Part shown: positions 35,865-47,925 of the stretch, one piece after another
How positions within the stretch are numbered: position 1 is the first letter of the stretch
Layout of the letters: each line of letters opens with the position of its first letter
NCBI GenBank assembly: GCA_964247055.1
Contig: OZ176054.1
Coordinates: 11,594,001-11,658,000 of the forward strand
DNA: 64,000 nucleotides
From: Paragordius varius
Taxonomy: Eukaryota; Nematomorpha
Direction of reading: 5' to 3'
Position numbers and translations under genes: made by a program
Notes under the pieces: model-generated
Database searches by the model: none
Seen by the model: the letters and a program-made list of their open reading frames with translations, nothing else
Told to the model about the DNA's origin: nothing

Positions 35865-38800
35865 GTGACCCTATGTACACATATGATAGCTATGGAAAAA
35901 TTGTGCCAATCAAAGGTAATTTACGTTTTTACAGCAATTATTTATAAAATAGCGGTCCTTATGTTTTATGTTTTTTGGTGAAAATAGAATATAGTAATGA
36001 TTTTAATAACATATACTATATGAGCACTTTAAAATATAATGTATAAATCAAGGTAAGGGATTGCGCAATACAAATATCATATTTAAGAGGATTCCAGTTT
36101 TCGGATAAACCAATTAGCAATTTATGAACTAACCAATACAAAATTAAATAAAGAAAGCTGTTTGATATTTATTACGTCTCATAGAATACAAAATTTTTGA
36201 TATGTTATAGCCAAACATGCAAATTTATAAAGGGCGCCGGCCTCTTCTGTGTCTGTGTGGCGTGGCAAAGTTCGAACCCCGAAATTGCGTAATTTTCTAT
36301 CAGCCTTGTCAGCTCTGGCAGGCGAGTATTAAAGCTATCAGAATCTTGATGCAGTTTAAGTCCCTGACCCTTTAAAAGATGAATATTTTAATTTATTAAT
36401 TGATAGCGACATTGGATGATCTTTTTATAAACTTATGTTAAATATTTCAAAATGGTTTAAAGCAGTGGTTCCCAACCTTTTTTGTTCACTCGCCCCACCA
36501 CCAAATTGAAAATGAAAATTCTTGCGTCCCCCTCTCAAAAAAATCCAAGATGAAATATAAAATATAAATCCCAATCAATGAGATCCTTATATCTCATTAT
36601 TTAAGTTTTTTTTCATTATCGGTGACAAATTAACACCTGAAATCCTTAAATTTGTTTCTAGTTTTATTTTTAATTAAATTCTCCAATTTTTTCGCCACCA
36701 TTAAATTTATTCAATGTTATCCGCAATTCAGCTTTTTGAGTTTTTATTATTAATCTATCCCTTTATTTTGTTTGAAATAGGATATGCGACTGTCCGCTCT
36801 CTTTGCATGTCTAGCTCGGTAGCTATCGTAAGTGGGAATATCAATAATTATGCCAATACGGTCGCCCACGAATTAGGCCACAAGTAAGTTTAATAGTACA
36901 GTTAAAAATGGAAATTATAAAGATAAAATGTATACTTTAAGACAAATATTTTTTATGAAGACATCGTTGATTATTTTAATAACAGTTGTTAAAATCCGTA
37001 ATATAACGATAAATGATAATTAAATAGAATTAAATGAAACTATCAATAGAAATTATAAACGATATGTGAAACCCTTCGTCAAAAGTAATCGCAGACTAGT
37101 TTCGTGCGTTAGCACTCATCAGTACGACACAACTATTTGACTTGGGGTTTTCACATATCGATTTCGTACATCTTTGATTATTTTAGTTGATTAATCTATT
37201 TTAGCTTATATTTTTTAGGTTGCAGAATAAGGAAAAGAGATGTAAATTTAATTAAACTACGCTAAACAATATTTTACAATATCAACAGAGTATCCATTGC
37301 ATAAAGATTTCTAACAATACATTAATCTTATAAATTTTTATTCTTCAAAATTTTTGTATTACCCAAATTTAAAAATTCCACTCATTTTTTGCAATTATAT
37401 ACAACTATAAAAATGTAAAAATCAATTTTTCTTTTTTTCCGTTTTTTAGTTTGGGCTTACCCCATGACACTTATGGTACGTGCAGATATCATTACCTTAT
37501 GGCACCTATGTATAGGGGGCAATTACGTTGGTCTGATTGCAGCATAAATCTTCTTCGAAACAACATGTAATATTATTTGGGATTTCTCTTTTATTAATTA
37601 CTATATTTAATATTCCAATCAATTTTATTAAAATTTATTGAAATTATATAGGCAGGGAATAAGATAGGTTAAAATATACATGCGGTTCTCAATAACAAAT
37701 TTAAAAATGTTATTTAATTTAATTAAAAAGAGTGTTGAAAATAAATTTTACATGTGAAATAAACACACGCATATACACATATACTTTTTTAATGATTAAA
37801 AATTTTAAATTTTTTATTGAGACGAAACTCCATTTTGAGTTCCGAAACATGTCTATTTTATCCAATCTTACTGTTTGCTTTTATAGATATTTATATTTAA
37901 TATAATTTTGTGACCGTTATGATCATTTACATTTCAAATTTACCCTTGACAATTCAAATTCTCCCTTGAACAATTCGAATTCACCCTATGTGTGTTTTCG
38001 AACTAATATAACTCATTATTAATATGAAATATATCTTTACGGTTTTGTTCATTATTTTTGTATCTAAAAATATTAAAAAATATAGGTGATATTTAATTTA
38101 CAAACACATAATTTTTATTAAGGGTAAATTTGAATTGTTCAAGGGTGAATTTTACGTGTAAATGGTATATAAGTAGAGCATGGTGTAAAAAATATTGAGT
38201 AAAAAAGAAGCATGTTTTACCGTAAGCTATAAATATTCAATGATTCACAATATACACTCTCGTAAACTAAATTATAATGTAAAAATATATCTTACAATTA
38301 ATTTAAAAAGTGTAAATATTGTAAGCTCTGTTGAGTCGATTAAATTTTGTAAATGAATAAGGCGGCTCAAAAAATCCAATTATGAAATATATATTTTTCT
38401 TCCTATATTTTATATATATATATATATATATATTATTTTTCTCCCAACTTTTCCTGAACTATAAAAATGGTATTTAATTTTCCTGTTACCAGTAAAAATT
38501 GAATTATAAGGTGAAGTAGCAACATGTTTTTTAAAGTTTATTTTTTCAAGTATAATCTATCTTTTTGTGTTGTTAAATAAGGAATAAATGGAAATTGATA
38601 ACAAAACCTTCTATATTTACGATTTGAATCATAGAAAATATATAGAAAAATTTAGGCTAAAAAATATAGCTGTGTTTGAAAAAAAGACTTGTCTTTGGAC
38701 GTTTAATCTTGTTAATGTGTAAAATATCGCGGATTATAGCTTTTTGGGCCATTTTTTACCCACTTAAACTGGCTAATTCGCCCGAGACCCTGGTTTGTTT

Positions 38801-40861
38801 TTTTCACATTAATATAGATTTTATTAGATGACTATTAAAGATTTTTTTTATTTTGGACAGTCATGTTTTTGGTTGCTTAACACCGGGGAAACCTATCAAA
38901 CGTCGCACCACGAATTACAATAGGGTAAGCCAAAACACACGCTCAAACACGAGGAATAATTATGGTCTATTAACAAATGAAATCAATTATCCATTCGATT
39001 ATAGTATTGAGGAACCTTATTACCATAATTTGCATCCCGACAATGCTTGCGCTATTCGCTTCAAGAATCGTCAAATGATGGCCAAAGTATGTTTGTTTTG
39101 AAATCATAAGCGAAAAAAATAAATTTGCGGCAAAACCTAGGGTGGTGTGCTTTGGTTATTTCGATATGTAGTTTGTTTTATGACAAATTTGATTGATTTT
39201 ATATTTTATGAATATTTTTAAATATAGAGATTGAATATCATTTTTCGTTTCTAAATTAACTGAATAAGCATACTTATGATATACCAGGTATTGTTATAAG
39301 TCATAACCTAGAGTACGGGTGAGCGAAATGCGCACAGATTAATTAAACACAGACTATTTTGTTCATCTCAGATTAAACGATAACCCACAAGTTAAGTCCG
39401 ACAAAAACTAGCTTCCAAAATTTATCATTCAGTAATCTTGTCGATTGCGGCAAGCATTGCTCCTCTTTTTTTAATTAGCAGAAAAGGCGTTATTGTTTGC
39501 TGGTAGAAATGGTGAATAGCTCGATCGATTTAAACATGGACACTATGGTGTCAAATATTTAAAAATTGTGAAAGAGAGCGGGCGCTGTGGTAAGAGGTAT
39601 TGGATGATGACTTAACTCAACTCTTCGTCGTTAATGGGCACCCAAAAATCAATAGACACAGAAGATTAATGAGAAAGACCAATACACTTGATAAATCAGT
39701 TCCACACAATAATTTAAATCAACGTTCAAATTGAAATGGCAAATTAATTGTGAAATCTTGCTTTGGTGTCACGAAAAGATCTTTTGGCATCGAAATGTGA
39801 CGGTTAAACCATACATTAATAAAAAAACGACCGGAATGGGCCAGAGAGCTATATGACAATGCTCCCTTTGACACAGAAAAACAACCAGGGAAAGATGGAA
39901 CACTCTCTCACATCAGCACTTGAATAATTTCGAAGTCGTTAGTTGGAAGATTGCTTATAATGGATTGCAGGCTTTCTGGCATGCCATTTATATAGTACCT
40001 GAGAGATGGACAAAATGTGTAGAAGCCAACGGACAATATTTTTAATAAAATAAATAATTGATTTCCTTGTAAAATTACGAGTTATTATAAAACCGGTAAG
40101 ACTACACCTGCTATATATACATTAATTTATTTATTGTAGAATGGAGTCCATCGTAGTAATTGCGCCAGCTTAGTTTGCATTGAAAGTGGAAAATCATTTC
40201 CCGAACAAGAACAGGGTCAAGCACCAACAGGGACTATTTGTGATTTCAATATGGTATGCTAGGATCTTGTAAATCTATTTGCCTCTCATAAATATAATTA
40301 ATGTTTTGTAAAAGACAATCCTTTTATAAATCTTGAATTTTCATATTATATAATTATACAATTATAAAATATATAGTTCATTGTGTGACCAATTAACATC
40401 TCTAGCCCACACTTTGCAATTTAAAAAAAGTATAGAGGTCCTTTGAAAAAAAAATATTTATCTTTGTTCTTCTTTGTCTCTATAATTTCCATTTTTTCTG
40501 TGAGTAATTATTACAAAAATTATAAATTAAAAAACTCCTTTTGAAAATAAGAGATCATTTTAGCGCAATAATTGTAAAATATAAATAAATATATTGGCTC
40601 TGAATATGCGATTATTATACAATTAAATTTATTGTTATCCAAATCTTTATCCAAAAGTCAGCCAATAGATTTATGCGCTTTTTCAAAAATTACAGCTTTA
40701 TTTTCTCTATAACGTTTTAGTGGTGCTTTGATGGTATTTGTCAATCGACCCCAACAACCCACATGAATCGATCAGATCTTTTACGACCTCCAAAATCCGA
40801 TGAAGACACTTACAAAGTCTATCGTGTACCCATTCCAAATTATCGACGTTACCGCGGTTAA
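29967..40861 (+). CDS. Secreted ADAMTS/reprolysin-like zinc metalloprotease (11 exons, no TSP repeats)
   Basis: Exons: 29967-30180, 31948-32141, 33124-33349, 33696-33826, 34480-34557, 34957-35063, 35890-35915 (26-nt microexon, inferred), 36781-36883, 37450-37566, 38861-39086, 40140-40253, 40721-40861. That is eleven firm exons plus the microexon. Phases close to 558 residues. An N-terminal signal peptide is visible (LICSILLLILLQCKWA, residues about 18-35). A prodomain follows (exons 1-3, with CYFVGHIMEDPSSLVYLDFC typical of ADAM/ADAMTS). The catalytic domain (about residues 225-420) carries the zinc site HELGHNLGLPHD (about 355-366, spliced across exons 36781 and 37450) and a Met-turn LMAPM. 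A Cys-rich part follows with FGCLTPG, CASLVC and GTICDFNMWCFDGIC. The protein ends 47 codons after the last splice, without thrombospondin repeats, unlike most ADAMTS. It probably acts on extracellular matrix. AATAAA at 40879. Confidence 0.85.
30198..30608. mobile_element. Family D MITE (Tc1/mariner-like), copy D2, host of a nested MITE
   Basis: Termini CAGTATGCATTTTAATGG (30198) and CCATTAAAATGCATACTG (ending 30608) are perfect inverted repeats flanked by TA (30196-30197 and 30609-30610). CAGT ends with a TA target fit Tc1/mariner. It is in metalloprotease intron 1 and contains a second element at 30288-30507. Confidence 0.85.
30288..30507. mobile_element. Nested hairpin MITE, family E (Tc1/mariner-like), inside D2
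   Basis: It begins CAGTGAGTCATG and ends AGTGACTG, with TA on each side (30286-30287 and 30508-30509). It is almost fully palindromic: aagagctctatggtatt pairs with aattaccatagagctctt around a centre near 30398. It splits the D2 hairpin. Confidence 0.8.
31528..31810. mobile_element. hAT-type MITE, 283 bp, in metalloprotease intron 1
   Basis: It begins CAGGGGGTGTCAACGC and contains cggcccgc tracts. It ends gcgggccgtgtgttggcctgcccct(a), the inverse of the start. The flanks tttttaag and atttgaag match at 6 of 8. The motif GGGTGTCAA...GCGGCCCGC is typical of hAT families. Confidence 0.7.
33016..33046. repeat. (TA)n microsatellite in metalloprotease intron 2
   Basis: An uninterrupted TA run of about 30 bases. 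Confidence 0.9.
34131..34389. mobile_element. Family F hairpin MITE, copy F2, in metalloprotease intron 4
   Basis: The left side holds catcgaacaattcaaaaccc and cttgaacaattcaaattcatcc. The right side holds the inverse, gttcaagggtgaatttaaattg, then gcaaatgatata. Confidence 0.7.
35089..35279. mobile_element. hAT-type MITE, 191 bp, in metalloprotease intron 6
   Basis: Termini CAGGGCTTTGAACCGA and TCGGTTCAAAGCCTTG are inverted repeats with one mismatch. Internal gaaccg/cggttc repeats are present. It is a GC-rich island. No clean 8-bp duplication was seen. Confidence 0.6.
35829..35864. repeat. (TA)n microsatellite, metalloprotease intron 6
   Basis: A TA run interrupted once by tgta. Confidence 0.85.
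35890..35915 (+). other. Candidate 26-nt microexon of the metalloprotease
   Basis: It lies between AG (35888-35889) and GTAATT (35916). The exon encodes YGKIVPIK plus split codons. Without it, exon 34957-35063 ends in phase 2 while exon 36781-36883 needs phase 1. With it, the frame reads ...AIVLRG-YGKIVPIKG-YATVRSLC, as in ADAM catalytic domains. The bases and phase are seen; its use is inferred. Confidence 0.55.
36463..36760. mobile_element. hAT element fragment (left end) in metalloprotease intron
   Basis: CAGTGGTTCCCAACCTTTTT at 36463 is a classic hAT (Charlie-like) terminus, followed by a gccccaccaccaaatt stretch. The right end was not found, so the end coordinate is approximate. Confidence 0.6.
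37919..38171. mobile_element. Family F hairpin MITE, copy F3, in metalloprotease intron
   Basis: Left: catttacatttcaaatttaccc, then cttgaacaattcgaattcaccc. Right: gggtaaatttgaattgttcaag, then gtaaatggtata. It is the clearest terminal match of this family. Confidence 0.75.
38408..38433. repeat. (TA)n microsatellite
   Basis: An uninterrupted TA run in the intron before exon 38861. Confidence 0.85.
39480..40045 (+). pseudogene. Decayed Tc1/mariner-superfamily transposase
   Basis: This stretch has a higher GC content than its intron. Near 39960-40044 it reads GLQAFWHAIYIVPERWTKC then VEANGQYF, followed by TAA. That pattern (RW.KC...NG.YF) is the C-terminus of mariner transposases. An earlier frame gives HYGVKYLKIVKESGRCG. 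Several frameshifts and stops separate the pieces, so it is an inactive relic in the metalloprotease intron. Confidence 0.45.
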
Positions 40862-40878
40862 ATTACAAAAAACTACAA

Positions 40879-40884
40879 AATAAA
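40879..40884 (+). promoter_or_regulatory. Poly(A) signal AATAAA of the metalloprotease gene
   Basis: It lies 17 bases after the TAA stop. Confidence 0.5.
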
Positions 40885-41286
40885 ATCTGTGATTGTAAAG
40901 GAATATTATAGCTAAATGAGCATATACATAATCATAAAGCTTTTATACTATTCCAACTCTTCTATACTACCTCAACATTTTTACATATCATTATTATATT
41001 ACACACATAATTTTATATGTTTCATATGGATTGTTTAATAAATATCTCTTTTTATACATTGTTTCACCATTTATTTTAGGGGCTGACTTGGAGACTTTAT
41101 ATATCGATTTCCAAAAATGGCTGCCTTTTTTAAACTCAAAAGGTATTGGTATTTCCTAATTTTTTCCTGTTTGAAGCCTGGTTGATTTTTTTAAGTTAAG
41201 GTATTATTTATGGGAACGCTAATTTCCGAAATATGATCTACCATTTTTATTGTTATTAGATCCGCATTTTTACTAATTCTGCTTAA

Positions 41287-41851
41287 CACATGGATACAAC
41301 ACACTCATTTTAGTCCGATTCAAATTGGGGTAGTTGGATACCCTAGGCCTGTTTAAAATCAAATACTTTAAAAAGTATGAAAGCAATCGAAACCATGGCA
41401 AAATTTAGCACTTATATAACATTAATAAACCGAAATATATAAAAATTTTATTCAATACTTGATATTACTAATTTTGAGCTATGAAAGGTAAAAATTTAGT
41501 CAACGTGACATGTGTCAAATTGTAAAATTAAAAAATAATATAAAATAAACCGCTTTTTCTATTCTATCAATGTTAGATGTAATTTATATAAAAATGCTTT
41601 AGTTTTACCCTTAAAATAAAATGAAGACGATATTTTGCAAAATTTTTGTAAAATAACAATGGCTTCGAAGTAGTTTGAAATGGAACTTTTTTCAAAACAA
41701 AATTTTATCAAAATATTTTGGCATATCTATATAATATTTATCAGGATAGAAGCATAATTTTAAATTGAAACCGTTTCCTTCAGTAGTTTTTTAAAAATTT
41801 TAATTTAAATTTAGTCAGGGGTATTTAGATACCCCAATTTGAATCGAAGTG
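41287..41851. mobile_element. TTAA-flanked MITE, family A, copy A2
   Basis: 565 bp, opposite in orientation to A1. TTAA sits at 41283-41286 and 41852-41855. It contains the same internal aaaccgctttttctatt, caagtattgaa-type and ggaaacggt-type blocks as A1. Confidence 0.85.
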
Positions 41852-41855
41852 TTAA

Positions 41856-43189
41856 TTTAAAAAAGGACCTACAAATATGGCCATTTCATCGTAATCAATA
41901 ACTGTAGCAGGATTCAGTTTAAATAAAAATATACGAATGTTATTAAAACTTCCTTACGTCTGTTGGTTTATCCTCGAAAGCGCAATTATTATATATCAAA
42001 CTTTTTGTCGCCAAATATTTTTCAATCTGGTAAAATGGCTTATAATAGAAATGTAACAATATCATGATGTATATATAAATGAATGTCAGCTTAGATTCAA
42101 CTGTTAGATTTCAAAGACAAGTTTTTTGAGGCTGGTCTGCCTAAGAATACATTGATCAGGTTAAAGAATCGAAGGTTGATATCCTTTATTAATTGTTGTG
42201 TCCGTCATTTGTTATATCTCTTGTCTTACCCTCTACGAGGCCCAGCATATTTTTATTTCCGGTGTATTATTCTATGTGACGTGACATAAATAGCCTAGTC
42301 TGCGCTTTATTAATATATTAAACAGTGTAATCACGGATTTTATCATTTTGCGAGTACTTCATTAGAAAGTTGTGTCCATATTCTATAGTGTGGCAGATGC
42401 CAGCAAGTCTGCAGACAACCTTGTATATAAGAACCTCTCAAAAAAATATTGATTTGATAATTAATTGATTTTTATAATTTTCTGATGTGGATATTTATGA
42501 TAACCGTTCGATATCTACTTATTATCGTATTTTATTAATATATACATAACATGTGAATAAATATATCATAATATACACATATATAATAATATATATTCAA
42601 ATAAACGGATATAAATATACAAGTGTTAAGATTTTGGTGTAATTTTTACATAAAGAATGATTTTGGAATTTAGCAAACGAAATAAAAACTAATTTAAAAT
42701 TAAATTACATCATATATAAATATGAAATATGTTTAAAATTAATTAATTAATTGGCTATGTACCATGATTTTTAAAATGATGGGATTATTTCAATTTTGAT
42801 TTTCATACTGAAATGAATGTATGTGCTACTGTAAATTTTCATTTTTTACACACATTAAGGATAAATGCCCGTTAATTTTTGGAATATATTGAGAACAAAT
42901 TTGTAATTGGAAAATAAAAATTTGTAATTTGAAAATAAAAATTTGGATAATTTTTTGGTTATAACAACAAATAAAAGGTTGCATATATTTTTTTGGTATA
43001 TTGAATTCAAAATTTAAAAATCATTAGATTTAATAAATATTATGGAAATTTTGTCGTTATCTTCCTTCAAAGGAAAAAAAATAGGATAGGGTTTAAAATC
43101 TTTTAAATGAGCATATAAATATATAAGAGATGCTTTGGAAAAAAAAGTAAAATTTTCAATTTTCAAAGCAGGCAGACAGGCAGGCGCGC
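41856..43189. other. Intergenic, no gene recognised
   Basis: A+T-rich spacer between A2 and the RAP1 3' end. One shadow frame overlaps the RAP1 stop region and is not called. Confidence 0.55.
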
Positions 43190-46100
43190 TCACAAAATTT
43201 TGCAATAGCGTTTTTTGTTTTGTTTAGCAACTTTTTCCGGGTGTTTTCGATTAATTTGACGGACCAAATCGTAAAAAATCTATATAAAAAATATAACAAT
43301 TTATCAACAATAGTTTATAACCTGTTGGGGTAGCTTTATACCCAAAAATGATTTAAAAGTTTTTCAAAAATTAAAGTATTAAGCCAAATTATGCTTTATT
43401 TAGCCTTTAAGGCACATGGTTTAAATTGTTTTATTAAAAGAAATGTAAAGGTGCAAAAAATCCTCATCTCAATCTTTTTCGCCGCCATTTTTTTCTTTGG
43501 AATTTTTTTAAAACAGGCATATAAATGATTATATGGTTAAAAATGTATAAGTAAACTTTAAAAAGCTTTCAAATTGTATTTTATTAGCATCTTGTTATTT
43601 ATTGATTTTAAAATCGGCAACTAAAAATTATAAACTAATAATAGATAACAATGTTTTATAATTAAATTTCAACCAAAACATTTCAGCTGTAGTTTATGTA
43701 CAATTATATGTACTGGGGTACTAAAATACCCCAAATTGTATTAGTTTACAAAAAACGAAAGGGTAAGAAAGTTTTTATAAAAAAGAGTATTGTGCATATA
43801 TAAAACAGAAAAACAAAAATTATTACATTTATATAACACAAAGAAGAGCTTAAATTTAAATAATTACAGGGGCAAGAATAACGAAGTATTTGAAGTTTGA
43901 ATTTAAACTCCTACAAAATATTTGGGGTCAGACGAAAAAATTATGGCCATAATTTAACACAAGTCATTAAACAAAGTTTTGATTTTAATATTTTTACTGA
44001 TTTTTATTTTTTCTTAAGCAACACACATTTTCTAGGTATATTAATATTTAAAATAAAATAATTTTTTGAGCAAATCCTATATCAAACTGAACAAATTTTT
44101 TTGGGTTTTAAAACTTGCAAATAACATAATGAACTAGAAAGGTGTAACCCAGATTCTATATATATATATATATTTAATAAAAAGACGAGTCAGTCACTTT
44201 ATAACACTATCGTAAACAAAGTAACTTAAAAAAACTTAATTCCTTTTTAATGCACTATTATTGTAAGAGATTATGGAAATAAGCATCACATTTAATTTTC
44301 ACAAAATAAATCATTTTAAATACTTTCCTAATCATAATACCAATTTTTTTTATAAATTTTCACCTTAACTAATTTGAATATTCAAAAAAACCTGGCAAAA
44401 TAGCTGATCACTAAAAAAATCCATAAAATCTTCAGAATTCCTACAATGTATTTATATCTATTCCCTAAAAATCATATAAATTCACAAATGTACTTACATC
44501 ATTAACGTGTAATTTGTTTTTTGCCGAACTTTCCAAAAACATGCAACCAAATCGTTTGGCTAACGCTTCGCCTTGTTCACGTGATACGACGCGTTCATCC
44601 TCGAGGTCACACTTATTACCAACTAGGATCATAGGGACCTGCGTATATTTAATAATATGTATATATATTCGTCTCTAAAAGTTCTTTTATTTTAAATTAT
44701 GTAAAAAATACTAATTATATTTGAATCTATAGAGTAAATTAAAGAGACAAGATCAACGATACAAACAAAAATGCTATATTTAGTTATCCAATAGTACCGG
44801 ATAAATCTTCATATAAAATACCCACAAATGATAACCATCAATTTATATCTCTAAATTATTTATCACAAATCAATCAACCTATATATGATCATTAAGTAAA
44901 TTTTTGGTTTTAAGTGCAATTTTTTGGTTAGCCAGTTTTTTTCTTGCCATTAAAATTCTTTCATTTACGAAAATTCCATAATTAAGATTTAAAAGATATC
45001 AAAGTGGTAATATCAAATTTATAATTAATCGCGTAATGTCTTTTACTGAATTTTAAAGTATAAAATTTGAATATTTCAAAATTTACATCTTAAATTCACC
45101 CTGAAACATTTAAAACTCACCCTAAAAAATAACTATTTTTTGAGCCTTACAAATCATCATATTTGATGCTAAATATTTGTTTTTGGTATATTTAACTTTT
45201 TCCCGTTTATCCTACCCTTATAATATAGATAATTTTATAATATTTAAAAAATGAAATTGTTTAATAACAAACTAAACTAAAAAAATTGATAAACTTTGCC
45301 ATAAACAAATATTTTATATCAATAATTAGTGATTTAACCCAGCAATACATATCAATTTTTTGAGAGAATTCTAAATGTTGGGGCTGAATTAGAAATGCTC
45401 AAGGGTAATTTTCATGTATTCAAGAGTAAAAATAGTGTTTAAGGGTAAATTTAAAGTACCCAAATAAATTAAAATATGTCAAATTTAAAGTGTTAAGGGT
45501 CAAATTTAAAGTGTTCAATTTACAATCAATCAATAGGATAATTAAATTATATGATACATCATCCGTGTCCTTAACGCGTTGAATTTGATCCTTTAAATCA
45601 TCCAAATCATTGAAGGTTGATTGGGCCGTCACTGAGTAAACTAGGAGGAAACCTTGTCCATTTTTCATGTAAAGATCTCGCATAGCTGTGAATTGTTCCG
45701 TACCAGCTGTATCAAGTATTTCTAGCATACATTGTTGCCCATCAACCTCAACTTGTTTGCGGTAACTGTCCTCGATGGTTGGATCATACTTATCAACGAA
45801 TATGCCTTGTACAAATTGTACTGTCTATAATATAATATATTGAAAGTTTTGGAGGGAAATTTTAAAGTTGGTGGGTACAAATTTATTAAAAAGTCTAATC
45901 GTCTTTAAAATGTGAAAGTGAAAGAAAAATATTTTTAACTTATTAACGAATTTACCTTGTAAGAATTGTACTGTCTGTAAATTTTGATATAAAGGGAAAT
46001 ATAGGATAATTAGTTTATTTTGAAGTTCAAAATGACGGAAATTTTTTCATTATTTATCGGGATTAATTTTGTACTTAAGGTAACGTTTGAGAAATTATAT

Positions 46101-47775
46101 TTAACACATTCACGATAGCCAATTCACATTATTGTTTGACCAACGGGTAACTTAGTAGTGTATGGGTAAAAACAACAAAATGTCAAAATCAAACAAGTTT
46201 TTCCTATTGCTTATTTAATTATGGTTAAAATTTGTTTTATAACACACGCTACTGTGGTACCAATTGGCAAACAATAGGTGAATAAGTTGTGCTACTGATT
46301 GGTTTATAGGCATATTGGGATTCCTGTATGCTACTGATTAATCTCAGTTGTAATTCAAAAATGGATTTAAAAAAAATTTAAAGAACAATGAGTCTTCCTT
46401 AAACTTATAATAAATGGGGATGATACAACAACGTACATGATTGGATAATTAAATCTATAGAAATGATGTACTACAAAAAACAACAAACTGCATCAGATTA
46501 AGACTAGGCAACACAGCTTTTGTTCCAAACAAATCTGGTCTTTATCAAGACTCCATCCTAAGCCCTCTACTTTTCATTTTAATAATGGATTACCTAACAA
46601 AAGATATAAAACAAGGCCTACCATGGGAACTTATCTATGCGGACGATATTGTCCTCACCGCAACATCAATGGAAGCATTAAATCAAAAGTACAACACCCC
46701 AATAATTCAAATTCGTATTTACATCAACTGTACCAAATTGAACCTTTAAATGTCATGCTCAGAAAAAATAGGCTTAGATATTTATGCGGACACATCAAAC
46801 GTGCTCCAGAACAATGGACAAATAAAATTTTATCCCTACATCCTGAAGGCAACAATCGCAGGGTGGGAAAAAACAATAAATAATGATTTAAGGGTTGCCA
46901 ACAATTCCAAGTTAATGATTAAAAGTTTTGAAATCTATAAAAAAGTGTAAAATAATTCTTAATTCCTTAAGTTTTGAAAATTTACATATTAAAACAAATA
47001 TGTTGTTACTGAAATAAAAGTTGGACGAAAATTTATATATGGTGAATATATAAATATATATCACTATTAAAAATACAGTTTTTTATGGTATTTGTTCTAA
47101 TAATTAGTGGTTATTTTGACATTACAAATAGATAATTAAATAATCAATGATAAAGTTCAATAATATAATTCTGGTTTCCTAATTTCTATGTTTTAACATA
47201 TCTTGCAACATTGGAAAAAAGAGATATTGGAAATACAACATATTATATACAATCATAAATTAATTAGAATTAATTAACAATTCCTTTTGTTTTGTTGTTT
47301 CTTTTGGAAAACAAACATGACTAATAATATTTTGACACTACTAAAGTTATTTAGGTAGATGACTAAAAAAGGCTTAACATATTATGGATATATAAATTAT
47401 ATATATATATTATGCTAAGCTAAAGTTTGAAAATAAATTAAGATATAAAGTACAATTACAATTTTGCCCAAAATCCCAAGAGAATTAAATGATAATGAGA
47501 TTAGCAAAAAAAATTACATATTTTAAAATATTAAAAAAAGATTAAAAGATGATGGAAAAAATCCACTCCTTAACAATTAAAATATTATAGGATATTAAAG
47601 ATTAAAGGTTTGTAATATTATGAAAAAAAAAATAAAAGATACTTTTGAACGATAAAGGTATATATATAATAATAAAAATAATTTTATATTTAACAAAAAA
47701 TATTTTAAATAAACATACTAAAGCTGATTTGCCAACGCCTCCGCTTCCCAAAACGACAAGCTTATATTCTCGCAT
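43190..47775 (-). CDS. RAP1: RAP1 small GTPase (4 exons, complete, 184 aa)
   Basis: A Ras-family switch controlling integrin adhesion, cell junctions and MAPK signalling at membranes. Minus-strand exons in order: 47775-47719, 45824-45558, 44638-44498, 43279-43190. All junctions are phase 0 with GT-AG. The sum is 184 residues, the same as human RAP1A/B. Start: [19 protein letters not shown]. Motifs: P-loop GSGGVGKS (10-17); effector loop [17 protein letters not shown] with the Thr61 that separates Rap from Ras; NKCD; ESSAK; and the C-terminal CaaX box CKIL, whose final Leu predicts geranylgeranylation, after a Lys-rich tail. The last exon is short and easily missed. Introns carry a family B repeat, a family F MITE, a family D relic and an antisense LINE fragment. 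Confidence 0.97.
43325..43735. repeat. Family B repeat, copy B3, in RAP1 intron 3
   Basis: Ends carry TTGGGGTAGCTTTATACCC (about 43325) and GGGGTACTAAAATACCCC (about 43714). The core is aaaatcctcatctcaatc...cgccgccattttttt, shared with B1 and B2. Confidence 0.6.
45082..45524. mobile_element. Family F-like hairpin MITE, copy F4, in RAP1 intron 2
   Basis: Left: aaattcaccctgaaacattt and actcaccct. Right: repeated gtttaagggtaaatttaaag and gtgttaagggtcaaattt. It is more diverged than F1-F3 and ends 34 bases from RAP1 exon 2. Confidence 0.55.
46104..46291. repeat. Family D-like MITE relic, copy D5, in RAP1 intron 1
   Basis: It shows attgtttgaccaa...agtgtatgggtaaaaac, with the inverse cacacgctactgtgg...ttggcaaacaat. 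It is diverged from D2, and the ends are approximate. Confidence 0.5.
46440..46895 (+). pseudogene. LINE (non-LTR) reverse transcriptase fragment, antisense in RAP1 intron 1
   Basis: A frame from 46486 reads [20 protein letters not shown], then [15 protein letters not shown], and later [14 protein letters not shown]. The YADD box is the RT catalytic core, and [10 protein letters not shown] is a standard non-LTR RT block. From about 46753 another frame gives [19 protein letters not shown], the usual C-terminal LINE segment. The region between RT core and C-terminus is missing, and the two parts are in different frames. It is a truncated dead copy. Confidence 0.8.
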
Positions 47776-47925
47776 CCAAATGACAAAAAAATTGTGTAAA
47801 AAAGCGTCACAACAGATGTTACAATAATATAGGAAAAAAAATTTCGGAAACGGAAAGTTATTTAACAATTATGTCGAGCGACATACGTTTAAATTAATGA
47901 AATTTTTATGTCATAATAAATATTC

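Noticed and set aside
45420-45557. Continuation of the RAP1 frame beyond VKDTDD into [12 protein letters not shown]
   Set aside because: A GTATCA donor lies at the VKDTDD end, and the next exon ([14 protein letters not shown]) continues the family sequence exactly.
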